Shown here: positions 41,935 to 49,903 of the stretch, piece by piece
How positions within the stretch are numbered: position 1 is the stretch's first letter
Layout: every line of letters begins with the position of its first letter
From: Chloroflexota bacterium
GTDB lineage: Bacteria; Chloroflexota; Dehalococcoidia; UBA2985
DNA: 52,386 bases
Direction: 5' to 3'
Assembly (NCBI GenBank): GCA_016210515.1
Contig: JACQTZ010000013.1
Location: 1-52,386 of the forward strand
Made by a program: the position numbers and the translations under genes
The notes under the pieces: generated by a model
Seen by the model: the letters and a program-made list of their open reading frames with translations, nothing else
Databases searched by the model: none
What the model was told of the DNA's origin: nothing

Positions 41935-42118
41935 TGGCGCCGCTCATGGTTCGACAAGCTCACCACGAGCGGTAAGTATCCTTGTCATTCTGAATCCCGA
42001 AGTAATCGGGGTGAAGAATCCAAGACCTGTGCTTGGAGTAATGTACGTCTTAGATGCTTCGCTTCGCTCAGTATGACATTCCCACCATCGTTCGACCTGA
42101 GCTTGTCGAAGGCCTATC
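41935..42118. repeat. Interspersed repeats after the isochorismatase gene
   Basis: Two families side by side: CGCTCATGGTTCGACAAGCT continuing CACCACGAGCG (about 41942-41972), then TTGTCATTCTGAATCCCGAA ... GCTTCGCTCAGTATGACA (about 41980-42078) and TTCGACCTGAGCTTGTCGAA (about 42091-42110). No gene in 41896-42147. Confidence 0.8.
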
Positions 42119-42147
42119 AAGAGCGGGCGCGCGACCTGTGCCGCGCA

Positions 42148-42471
42148 CTATACCCCTTCGCTGCCGCCGTTTTCACCGAACTCGTGGTTGCTGAACACAC
42201 CCACGTCCCGGCCCTGATGGACGTGGATGATGAACTCGTCCCTGGAGACCCCAACCACGTCCACTATCTCATCGTCTATGTACTCGATGAGCTCCTGGAT
42301 GGCCTCCTGGGTGAGACCCTCGTCGACGCACAGGGTGGCGTGAATCACGGCAGGGGTCAGGTGGAGGTCCAGCCGGCCAATCGGCTCGTCTCCATCAAGG
42401 ACGGTGTATACCTCGGAATAAGGTGTGCGACACTCCCGCTCAAAGCCATACTCAGCCATTCTATGCTCCAT
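42148..42471 (-). CDS. Conserved-looking hypothetical protein
   Basis: 107 residues from the ATG at 42471 (AGGA 8 bases upstream; an ATG at 42459 is an alternative). Acidic: FERECRTPYSEVYTVLDGDE, GRLDLHLTPAVIHATLCVDE, IQELIEYIDDEIVDVVGVSR, and a terminal DEFIIHVHQGRDVGVFSNHE. Alternating beta strands and one helix suggest a small alpha/beta fold. No family recognised. Downstream of proA on the same strand. Confidence 0.7.
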   Translation of the reverse strand: MEHRMAEYGFERECRTPYSEVYTVLDGDEPIGRLDLHLTPAVIHATLCVDEGLTQEAIQELIEYIDDEIVDVVGVSRDEFIIHVHQGRDVGVFSNHEFGENGGSEGV

Positions 42472-42584
42472 TTCTAGATTCCTGTTCCAGTAACCCTTTA
42501 AACACCTTAGTGCTCCAGGTTCACGCACTTGATTACGCTATGTACCCTACCCATTGGCCCCTCTCCTGCAAGAGAAGTGGACGA

Positions 42585-42620
42585 GAAGAAACTGGGGGGC
42601 ACCCCCAGACCCCCGCCTGC
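42585..42620. repeat. Partial two-hairpin repeat after proA
   Basis: CTGGGGG, loop GCA, CCCCCAG at about 42593-42609 followed by ACCCCCGCCTGCAG; related to the units at 24390-24462 and 28425-28485 but the second stem is incomplete, being replaced by the end of proA. Confidence 0.55.
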
Positions 42621-42624
42621 AGCT

Positions 42625-43899
42625 CTAGCTCCGCACCTGGCCCGTGCCCAGGACAATCCACTTGTATGAGGTCAGCTCCCGAAGCCCCATAGGGCCCCGG
42701 GCGTGCATCTTGTTGGTGCTGATGGCCACCTCCGCGCCCAGGCCAAACTGGCCCCCGTCGGTGAAGCGGGTGCTGGCGTTGACGAGCACCACCGCGGCAT
42801 CCACCTCGTCCAGGAACCGCATAGCGTTGGAGTAGTCCTCGGTGATGATGGCCTCGGAGTGGCCCGACCCGTACCTCTCGATGTGCTCCAGGGCTTCGTC
42901 CAGGGAGTCCACCACCTTCACCGCGGCGGTGAGGGATAGGAACTCCTTGCCCCAGTCCTCCTGGATGGCGGGCTTCAGCTTCAACCCCTGCGACGGGCCC
43001 AGGATGCTCAGGGCACGGCGGTCGCAGTGCATCTCCACCCCGGCTTTAGCCCACTCCCTGGCTATGGCCGGCAGATAGCTGGGAGCCACCTCCGAGTGCA
43101 CCAGGAGGGTGTCCAGGGCATTGCAGACCGTGGGCCGCTGCACCTTGGCGTTGTAGGCGATGGCCACCGCCTTATCCACGTCCGCGTCTTTGTCAGCGTA
43201 GGTGTGGCACACGCCAACGCCTCCCGTGACCACCGGCATCCTGGCCTTCTCGCCCACGTAGCGAATGAAGTCGGCGCCGCCACGTGGGATCATCAGGTCT
43301 ATGTGCTCTCTCATGGCCAGCATCCTCTCCACCAGCGCCCGGTCCGGGGAGTCCACGAACTGCACCGCGTCCTGGGGCACTCCCGCCTGGCCGATGGAGT
43401 GCCGCACCACCTGGGCCAGGACAGTGTTGGAGTGGATGGCCTCGCTGCCGCCTCTCAAGATGACGGCGTTCCCCGACTTGAGGCACAGGACGGATATGTC
43501 TACGGTGACGTTGGGACGGCTCTCGTAGATGGCGCCGATGACCCCCAGGGGCACACGGCGCCGGCCCACCTGGAGGCCGTTGGGGAGGGTGCGCTGGTCG
43601 AAGCTCTCCCCCACCGGGTCAGGAAGGACAGCCACGGCTCGCACGTCGGCGGCCATGCCCTCCAGGCGCGAGGGGTTGAGCAGCAGGCGGTCCAGGAGGG
43701 CCTCGGTGAGGCCCGCCGCTTTGCCAGCCTGGATGTCCCTGGCGTTGGCGGCGAGGATGTCCGCCTCCCGTGTCTTGAGGGCGTCGGCGACGTTGGACAG
43801 GGCCTGGTTCTTCACGCTGGTGGAGAGCCGGGCCAGCTTGCGTGCCGCGGCGCGGGCCGCTTTGCCCTTGGCGGTTAGGTCATCTACGGATGTGGTCAT
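42625..43899 (-). CDS. proA: Gamma-glutamyl phosphate reductase
   Basis: Second step of proline synthesis, reducing glutamyl 5-phosphate. 424 residues, full length. Seen: VPLGVIGAIYESRPNVTVDI, LKSGNAVILRGGSEA, PRGGADFIRYV, GVCHTYADKDADVDKAV, catalytic Cys in RPTVCNALDTLL, and TRFTDGGQFGLGAEVAIST. Overlaps the methyltransferase stop by 4 bases (ATGA). Confidence 0.96.
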   Translation of the reverse strand: MTTSVDDLTAKGKAARAAARKLARLSTSVKNQALSNVADALKTREADILAANARDIQAGKAAGLTEALLDRLLLNPSRLEGMAADVRAVAVLPDPVGESFDQRTLPNGLQVGRRRVPLGVIGAIYESRPNVTVDISVLCLKSGNAVILRGGSEAIHSNTVLAQVVRHSIGQAGVPQDAVQFVDSPDRALVERMLAMREHIDLMIPRGGADFIRYVGEKARMPVVTGGVGVCHTYADKDADVDKAVAIAYNAKVQRPTVCNALDTLLVHSEVAPSYLPAIAREWAKAGVEMHCDRRALSILGPSQGLKLKPAIQEDWGKEFLSLTAAVKVVDSLDEALEHIERYGSGHSEAIITEDYSNAMRFLDEVDAAVVLVNASTRFTDGGQFGLGAEVAISTNKMHARGPMGLRELTSYKWIVLGTGQVRS

Positions 43900-45512
43900 G
43901 ATTGTGCTCCCTGCTCTGTGAGAATCCCCTGCGTCGCCGTTTCGCGCTCTAGCGGGGCCTGCGCAAAGGGCGACATAGGGCCCGGAACTTCAATCTGTTT
44001 GCCTGCAAAAAGCTCTGAGACAGTGATAATCTGCACGCGAGGATATTTCTGCGCTGAGGATTCGTAGAAGCCAGCTGCAGCTGCCGCCGTTTTCATTCCT
44101 GACGTGGGAGGAGTTAGCAGCACCAAAACACCAATCGGCTTAGCCTCACTCATAGCGCCAAGGACTTCACGAATCATTTCAGGGTTCACTGCCCTGGTGC
44201 CTTTCACAGAGATGACTGCTCTTTTGGCCCTCCCACCGAACTCGATGAACGGCTTCACCCCATCCAGGTCCGGCCCTTTCCCGCCTGTTGGACGAGCGTT
44301 AAGCCGGTCCACGGCCCAGTATTCAAACTGCCTGGGCTTCGTTGCAGCCAGCTCTTGCGCGCCAGCGAGGTCTTTGGGATCACCTTCCACGTGGATAGTA
44401 ATACCTGGGAAGGCGTCCTGCATACGGCGGCGGATAAGGCCTATGGCCAGGTGGGTGACATCTATGCCAATCCAGCGGCGGCCCAGCTTATGGGCCGCGT
44501 GGATGGCGGTGCCACAGCCACAGAAGGAGTCTAGAACAATATCCCCCTCGTTGGAGGAGGCGTTGATGATGCGCTCAAGCAAGGCGAGGGGTTTTTGGGT
44601 AGGGTAGCCGAGGCGCTCTTTCGCGGGTGCGGCGATTACTCCAATATCATCCCACCAGTCTTGAAGAGGCTGCCCTTCGCTTTCGTCCAGGTATCTAACG
44701 TAGGCATTGATCATAGGGCGTCCGTCTGGGTAAGTCCTTATGCGCCCTGCAGCATAAAGCGCCTCCATGTTTTCCTTTGTGTAGCGCCAAGGGCGGGTGA
44801 CGCCGTGCCACTCATACACAGGGCCTCTCCCCCCAGGAGCGCTGATGTTATCGAGGCGATAACGCCGACCGTTGTCATCTACCCTTGTATACACTTTCCC
44901 CACATACGAAGGATCGAGTTCCCGTCGCGAAATGTTGAAGATTCGATTGGGCGTTTTCTGATAGACGAGTAAAGTGTCATGGATTCTCCCGAAGCGCCTC
45001 GGATCATTGTGGGACGATGTTCTCTTCCACACAACTTCGTTGACGAAGTTCCTCGGCTCGAACACAGAATCCATCAGCACGCGCAGGTATGGCCCTGCTG
45101 TTGGGTCACAATGGAGATATATGGAGCCGGTGGGCTTCAGGACGCGATGCAGCTCCACCAGCCGTACGGACATCATGGTCAAGTAAGCGGTCACGGGGTT
45201 ATGTCCCAAGCCCTCAACTATGGCCCCTAACATCCGGGCGACCTGCTGGTGGGGGCCGATTACCACTTCGTGGTAGGCATCCCGGGCGGCATCGCCCCAC
45301 TCCCAGGTGTCCTCAAATGCCTCAATCTGGGCCTCGCTGGCGGAGCCAGAGGACTCTCGGAACAGCACGTTGTAGGAACGGTTGGAGTTGAAGGGCGGGT
45401 CCAGGTATATCAGGTCTACGGACTCGCCGGGTATGTGGTCCCGAAGTATGTCCAGGTTGTCGCTATAGTAGAGGACGCCTGTCCTGAGCGAAGTCGAAGG
45501 ATTGGTGTTCAT
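43896..45512 (-). CDS. DNA methyltransferase (DPPF type) fused to a nuclease-like C-terminal domain
   Basis: 538 residues. N-terminal methyltransferase: LYYSDNLDIL, motif IV DPPF (38-41), target-recognition insert (about 160-290), then YPTQKPLALLERII and motif I DSFCGCGTAIHAAHKLGR, the order of the beta class (N6-adenine or N4-cytosine). C-terminal region from about 395: DGVKPFIEFGG and AVISVKGT resemble a Mrr/PD-(D/E)xK nuclease core, so it may combine modification and restriction. Residues 4-11 (NPSTSLRT) are translated from an interspersed repeat, replacing the usual MNxLYYGDNL opening. Embedded between proB and proA with 4-base overlap to proA, an odd place for such a gene. Confidence 0.88.
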   Translation of the reverse strand: MNTNPSTSLRTGVLYYSDNLDILRDHIPGESVDLIYLDPPFNSNRSYNVLFRESSGSASEAQIEAFEDTWEWGDAARDAYHEVVIGPHQQVARMLGAIVEGLGHNPVTAYLTMMSVRLVELHRVLKPTGSIYLHCDPTAGPYLRVLMDSVFEPRNFVNEVVWKRTSSHNDPRRFGRIHDTLLVYQKTPNRIFNISRRELDPSYVGKVYTRVDDNGRRYRLDNISAPGGRGPVYEWHGVTRPWRYTKENMEALYAAGRIRTYPDGRPMINAYVRYLDESEGQPLQDWWDDIGVIAAPAKERLGYPTQKPLALLERIINASSNEGDIVLDSFCGCGTAIHAAHKLGRRWIGIDVTHLAIGLIRRRMQDAFPGITIHVEGDPKDLAGAQELAATKPRQFEYWAVDRLNARPTGGKGPDLDGVKPFIEFGGRAKRAVISVKGTRAVNPEMIREVLGAMSEAKPIGVLVLLTPPTSGMKTAAAAAGFYESSAQKYPRVQIITVSELFAGKQIEVPGPMSPFAQAPLERETATQGILTEQGAQS

Positions 45513-45600
45513 ATGCCAACCTGTAACTTACACCCGCTTATATGGTTCGACAAGCTCACCATGAGCGGGAAACAATACAGGCTCACCACGAGCGGACTAT
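45476..45600. repeat. Interspersed repeats at the methyltransferase start and between it and proB
   Basis: GCCTGTCCTGAGCGAAGTCG continuing AAGG (45477-45500) lies inside the methyltransferase coding start. GGTTCGACAAGCTCACCATG continuing AGCGG (about 45544-45568) and AGGCTCACCACGAGCGG (45580-45596) fill the gap to proB. Confidence 0.8.
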
Positions 45601-45621
45601 TCCCCGTGTTCATCATCTTCT

Positions 45622-46767
45622 CTACAACAATACCATATTGTTGCGGTGGAGCACCTCTTCGCCCCGATAGCTATCGGGGTGGCCCAGGGCCTCACGTATC
45701 CTGTCGGAGCGCAAGCCCTTGATGGCGGCCACGTCCGCCGCTCCATAGCTGGCGATGCCGCAGGCCACCCGCTCTCCTCCCGGGCCTACCACCATGATGA
45801 TGTCGCCGCGATGGAAGTCGCCATCCACCTCCTTCACACCCGCGGGGAGTAGGCTGCCGTGGTTCCTGCGAAGGGCCTCGGCGGCCCCGGCATCCACCAC
45901 GATGCGCCCACGGGTGGACAGGCCGCTGAGCATCCACCGCTTGCGGCTCTCCACCCTGCTGCCAGTGGGAGCGAAGAATGTCCCCACGGGCTCTCCATCC
46001 ACTAGGCGGGGCACCACCTGGCGCTCCCTGCCATTGACCAGAGCCACCGCGACGCCGGAGGCCGCGGCCAGCTTTATCGCCTCCAGCTTGGCCCGCATTC
46101 CACCCCGGCTCCTGTGGCTGTGGGTGTCCCCGGCCAGGGCCTCGATGGCTTCGTCCACCCGCTCCACACGAGGGATGAGCCTGGCTTGTGGGTCTTCGTG
46201 AGGGTCGGCGGTGTACAGGCCGTCGATGTCGCTGAGCATGATGAGAAGGTCGGCGTCCACCAGGTTGGCCACCATCGCGGAAAGGTTGTCGTTGTCGCCA
46301 AAGACCTCCACTCCAATCTCCTCCACGGCCACCACGTCGTTCTCATTGATGATGGGGACAACCTTGCAGTCCAGCAGCGCCAGCAGGGTGTTCCTCACGT
46401 TGAGGTAACCCTCACGGTCGGTGATGTTGTCCCTGGAGAGGAGGGCCTGGGCGACGGTGATGCTGTGCTCCTCGAAAAGCTGCTCGTAGGTGTGCATGAG
46501 GCGGCCCTGGCCCACCGCGGCCAGCACCTGGCGGAAGGGGATGTCCCCCCCGTTCCGGCGACGGCCCAGCACCTGCCTTCCGGCGGCGATGGCCCCGGAG
46601 GTCACCAGCATCACCTCCAGGTTCCGGCGGCGCAGGGTAGCTATCTGCGCGACCAGGGATGCCATCACCTCCAGGTCGAGGCTATCGCTGCCACCGGTGA
46701 GGACGTTGGTCCCCGCCTTGACCACGATGCGCCGGTAGCGGCTTGTCGTCTCTCTCACTTCAGTCAT
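45622..46767 (-). CDS. proB: Glutamate 5-kinase with PUA domain
   Basis: First step of proline synthesis. 381 residues: amino acid kinase domain (about 10-265; VVKAGTNVLTGG, LVTSGAIAAGR, INENDVVAVEE, FGDNDNLSAMVANLVDADLL, SDIDGLYTADP) and PUA domain (about 275-365; GRIVVDAGAAEALRR). ATG at 46767 with AGGACG just upstream. Near the C-terminus, GHPDSYRGEEVLHRNN contains PDSYRG encoded by an 18-base perfect palindrome that other ProB proteins lack, so a repeat fragment has inserted in frame. Confidence 0.96.
   Translation of the reverse strand: MTEVRETTSRYRRIVVKAGTNVLTGGSDSLDLEVMASLVAQIATLRRRNLEVMLVTSGAIAAGRQVLGRRRNGGDIPFRQVLAAVGQGRLMHTYEQLFEEHSITVAQALLSRDNITDREGYLNVRNTLLALLDCKVVPIINENDVVAVEEIGVEVFGDNDNLSAMVANLVDADLLIMLSDIDGLYTADPHEDPQARLIPRVERVDEAIEALAGDTHSHRSRGGMRAKLEAIKLAAASGVAVALVNGRERQVVPRLVDGEPVGTFFAPTGSRVESRKRWMLSGLSTRGRIVVDAGAAEALRRNHGSLLPAGVKEVDGDFHRGDIIMVVGPGGERVACGIASYGAADVAAIKGLRSDRIREALGHPDSYRGEEVLHRNNMVLL
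45662..45679. repeat. Perfect palindrome inside the proB 3' end
   Basis: CCCCGATAGCTATCGGGG, an 18-base self-complementary sequence of the kind found at the centre of the interspersed repeats here (compare CCCCGATGAAATCGGGG near 29884). It is translated as part of PDSYRG. Confidence 0.85.
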
Positions 46768-46864
46768 CGTCCTGAGAATCGGACTCAATTATATCAGCAA
46801 ACCTTCTTGACGGGGGAAACCGTTGACCCTAGTATTAGGCACATTCCACCAGATAGCCGAGGGG

Positions 46865-46940
46865 CTATGGTTCGACAGGCTCACCATGAGCGGCAGGGAA
46901 AGCCAAACCCGCTCACCCTGAGCTTGTCGAAGGGTGATCC
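46865..46940. repeat. Interspersed repeats upstream of proB
   Basis: ATGGTTCGACAGGCTCACCA continuing TGAGCGG at about 46867-46893 and CCGCTCACCCTGAGCTTGTC continuing GAAGGG at about 46909-46934, in opposite orientation, between proB and the pentapeptide gene. Confidence 0.8.
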
Positions 46941-46967
46941 CTAGATTCTCACGGAGCAGAGGAGAGC

Positions 46968-47429
46968 ATGGACAAAGAGAGGTTGATAGCCGCCCTGCGA
47001 AACAGCGTTGCGGAGTTCGAGCGTTTGCACTCCCCGGACTCACGGGATGTCCTGGACATATCCGGGGCCGACCTTTCGGGGTGCGACCTCCGGGGCGTTC
47101 AGCTACGGGGTAGCGTCCTTCGCGAGGTGAGCTTCGAAGGCTCCGACCTGACCGGGGCCAACCTCACCCACTCGGACCTGCGAGGCGCTAACTTCAGGGG
47201 CGCGAGGCTCGTGGACATCAACATGCACAGGACGCAGTTGGAGGGCGCCGACTTCCGGGGCGCTGTGCTAGGCGGCTTCGACGCCGACAGCCTGATGTGC
47301 CTCAACAGTTGCATGTTCAAGGGCGTACGATGGGGCAAGGAGCAGTTGGAGTACTTCCTGTCCGCCTTGAACCGCAACGAGGAGTGGGAGGTCCGGTACG
47401 AGATTGTACCGAGGGGGAAGAGAGGCTAG
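46968..47429 (+). CDS. Pentapeptide-repeat protein
   Basis: 153 residues. About twelve pentapeptides of the A(D/N)LxG type between about 30 and 105 (ADLSGCDLRGVQLRGSVLRE, ANLTHSDLRGANFRGARL) predict a right-handed quadrilateral helix; flanked by a helical N-terminus and a C-terminal EYFLSALNRNEEWEV. Some such proteins mimic DNA and protect gyrase; most are unassigned. ATG at 46968 with GGAGAG upstream. Confidence 0.85.
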   Translation: MDKERLIAALRNSVAEFERLHSPDSRDVLDISGADLSGCDLRGVQLRGSVLREVSFEGSDLTGANLTHSDLRGANFRGARLVDINMHRTQLEGADFRGAVLGGFDADSLMCLNSCMFKGVRWGKEQLEYFLSALNRNEEWEVRYEIVPRGKRG

Positions 47430-47454
47430 CGTGGTGAACCAAGAAAACCTTATA

Positions 47455-47590
47455 AATGTCATTCCGAGCGCCAGCGAGGAATCTGGCGGTGGGGCCACCT
47501 CCCCACCAGATGCTTCACGGAGTTTACCATGAGCGAAGCCGAAGGGTTCAGCATGACATCTCTCCCACCACTCATGGTGAGCTTGCTAAT
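47455..47590. repeat. Interspersed repeat block after the pentapeptide gene
   Basis: ATGTCATTCCGAGCGCCAGC continuing GAGGAATCTGG, then AGATGCTTCACGG and a final GTTCAGCATGACAT around 47455-47565, followed by CACTCATGGTGAGCTTG. The remainder of 47430-47764 shows no gene. Confidence 0.75.
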
Positions 47591-47764
47591 CTGAGAGGGC
47601 GGAGCGCTTCCTGGCGCAGCGCAGAAACCCTCAAGAGCCCGAACAGCAGCTTCAGCCTAGACAGGGCAACAGTGCCACAGTCAATGGCTTGGAAGGTATT
47701 CCTGCCAAAGTCCTTGCTGGAATATGGCGTTTATGGCAAACCCGGTGGTAGCCAATGGCGATGG

Positions 47765-48493
47765 CTATACCGGCGAGGTCAGTGAGAACGTGACCTCGTA
47801 ACATTTCCATTCGATGTTTGAAGCAACGTTAAGGGCATACTTGAGACCAGGGTCATCGGCCAGTGGTGAGATGATCACACCTCGCACGGGACGCCCGTTT
47901 GCAAGATTGGCTACTAACCAGCCCATGTATCGCAGAACCTGACCGACTACCTTGTCGCCTGCCCGACCCTTCTTTAGCTCGATGACGACTAGGCTCTCGT
48001 CCGAGGGATCCTCGCAGAGGAAATCCATACGGCCGATCTCTCCCGTATCAAATTGTCGGCCATCTCTGCCATCTTCATGTCTATAGAGTTTCAATGGCCT
48101 CCCGAAGTTAATGCGGTCCCAGTTGCTGTACATGAAACTCTCGAGTTCGTATTCGAGAGCGAACTCTGGGTTGTCCAAGGTGTCTTCGATCTCGTCGGTT
48201 TCTTCGTCGCTTGGGCTGAAGTCGACGTTCCCATACCGTTCAACACGCCGGATGTATTGGCCCATCAGTCGTTGGGCGTGCTGGGTTCTTCCAAAGCGCC
48301 ATCGAGTGTCAATGAACTCATCGAGCAATCCTTTGACTTGGAGCAGGCGGATCATTAGCCCTCTCCTTAGCTGAATAGGCGCAGCACGTATCCTGGCCAC
48401 CTCTTCCGCAAGACCATGTTCAGAAGCGAAAGGCCACGCCAGCCGCAGCGGTAGACGCTGCCAGTCATTGGTACCTTCCTGGAATTCGGTCAT
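47765..48493 (-). CDS. NucS-like PD-(D/E)xK nuclease domain protein
   Basis: 242 residues. The C-terminal part (about 108-225) resembles the catalytic domain of endonuclease NucS (DUF91): EYELESFMYSNWDRINFG, then D157 in RMDFLCED, E172-L-K174 in VVIELKKGRAGDKVVGQVLR (the D-(x)n-ExK motif plus Gln185) and YMGWL. The N-terminal 100 residues are helical and specific. Could act in mismatch repair or in defence; no partner gene adjoins. An inverted repeat lies 42 bases upstream of the start. Confidence 0.8.
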   Translation of the reverse strand: MTEFQEGTNDWQRLPLRLAWPFASEHGLAEEVARIRAAPIQLRRGLMIRLLQVKGLLDEFIDTRWRFGRTQHAQRLMGQYIRRVERYGNVDFSPSDEETDEIEDTLDNPEFALEYELESFMYSNWDRINFGRPLKLYRHEDGRDGRQFDTGEIGRMDFLCEDPSDESLVVIELKKGRAGDKVVGQVLRYMGWLVANLANGRPVRGVIISPLADDPGLKYALNVASNIEWKCYEVTFSLTSPV

Positions 48494-48534
48494 GGTCTTT
48501 CCTCTTAACAGCTTCTAGGATAAAGATTTTGGTG

Positions 48535-48552
48535 TATGCTAATCATAGCATA
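48535..48552. promoter_or_regulatory. Possible operator upstream of the NucS-like gene
   Basis: TATGCTA, 4-base centre, TAGCATA: perfect 7-base arms, 42 bases before the ATG. TATGAT within it could be a -10 box on the minus strand but no -35 fits. Confidence 0.4.
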
Positions 48553-48652
48553 TGGTCATGTGGGTATGGCTTCTTGTCTTGCCCTTGCCCATGAGCAGGC
48601 ACAATAACAACCAATCTCGTGAACCACATGGAGCGGAGCGCCGTTTCTCTCA

Positions 48653-49900
48653 CTACCCACGCGGGCCGGCGGAGGCCATGTAGGCGCGCCAGTTGCGCCG
48701 AGTCTCCGCTATGTGGTCGCCGCCGAACTTCTCCAGCATGGCGTCGGCGAGGGTGAGGGCGACCATGGCCTCCGCGACAACAGCGCACGACGGCGCAACG
48801 CTGACGTCGCTGCGCTCGAAGTGGGCGCGCTCAACGAACTCTCCGGTGGTCAGGTCCACCGTCTCCAGCCCGTTCATAAGGGTTGCGATGGGCTTCAGGA
48901 TGGCCCGCACCACCACAGGCTCGCCGGTGGTCATGCCTCCCTCCAGGCCGCCGGAGTTGTTGGTGCGCCGCGGCCAGGGTCGCACCCATCCTCCGTCCGG
49001 AGCGCGCTCCCACTCCCCTACCGGCTTGACCACGTCGTGCACCTGGGAGCCTCGCATGTCTGCCTGGGCGAACCCCGCGCCGAACTCCACTCCCTTGACG
49101 GCGTTGATGCTCATGACCGCGGCCGCGAGCCTGGTGGTGAGCTTGCGGTCCCACTGGATGTGGCTGCCCAGGCCGATGGGCGCTCCCGTGGCAACCACCT
49201 CGACGATGCCGCCCACGCTGTCTCCCGCCCCTCTCGCGGCATCTATCTCGGCGATCATCCGCTCCGCGGCCTCGGGGTCGGCACAGCGCACCGCGGCCAT
49301 CTTGGAGCCTTGGGGGTTGTCTCTGTGGTAAGGCGTCTCCTCCAACGCGTCCCAGTCTATGATGGCGGGGGGCCTGGCATGGACACCCCCGATGCACAGC
49401 ACGTGGCCGTGCACCTCGACGCCGAACTCCTCCAGGAACCGCCGGGCCACTGCCCCTGCGGCCACCCGCGCCGCCGTCTCCCGCGCGCTGGAGCGCTCCA
49501 GGATGTTGCGGGCGTCGGTCTGCATGTACTTGGCGATGCCAGGGGTGTCGGCATGGCCCGGCCGTAGACTTGTGATAGGCTCAAAGGGGACATCGGATGG
49601 GGCTACGCTCATCTCCTCTGTCCAGGGCACACCGTCCGGCCCTTTGCCAGTGGCGAAGTCCCTGTTCACGATGAGCATGGATATGGGTGAGCCTAGAGTG
49701 AGGCCATGACGGACACCGGAGATAAGCTCGGCCCGGTCCTTCTCGATCTGCATTCGGCCGCCACGGCCGTAGCCCACCTGACGTCGGGCCATCTGTCGCT
49801 CAATGTACTCCTCTGTCAGAGAGAGATTCGCGGGAATCCCCTCCACTATGACCGTGAGAGCTTTGCCGTGGGACTCCCCTGCCGTGAGAAAGCGCAGCAT
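48653..49900 (-). CDS. aroC: Chorismate synthase
   Basis: Last step to chorismate, FMN-dependent. 415 residues, the longer end of the family. Seen: LTAGESHGKALTVIVEGIPA, QVGYGRGGRMQIEKDRAELI, RPGHADTPG, RSSARETAARVAAGAVARRF, SVGGIVEVVATGAPIGLGSH and NNSGGLEGGMTTGEPVVVRA. ATG at 49900 with GAGGAG about 7 bases upstream. Three bases after aroE, so co-transcribed. Product feeds aromatic amino acids and the mqn pathway. Confidence 0.96.
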   Translation of the reverse strand: MLRFLTAGESHGKALTVIVEGIPANLSLTEEYIERQMARRQVGYGRGGRMQIEKDRAELISGVRHGLTLGSPISMLIVNRDFATGKGPDGVPWTEEMSVAPSDVPFEPITSLRPGHADTPGIAKYMQTDARNILERSSARETAARVAAGAVARRFLEEFGVEVHGHVLCIGGVHARPPAIIDWDALEETPYHRDNPQGSKMAAVRCADPEAAERMIAEIDAARGAGDSVGGIVEVVATGAPIGLGSHIQWDRKLTTRLAAAVMSINAVKGVEFGAGFAQADMRGSQVHDVVKPVGEWERAPDGGWVRPWPRRTNNSGGLEGGMTTGEPVVVRAILKPIATLMNGLETVDLTTGEFVERAHFERSDVSVAPSCAVVAEAMVALTLADAMLEKFGGDHIAETRRNWRAYMASAGPRG

Positions 49901-49903
49901 AGG

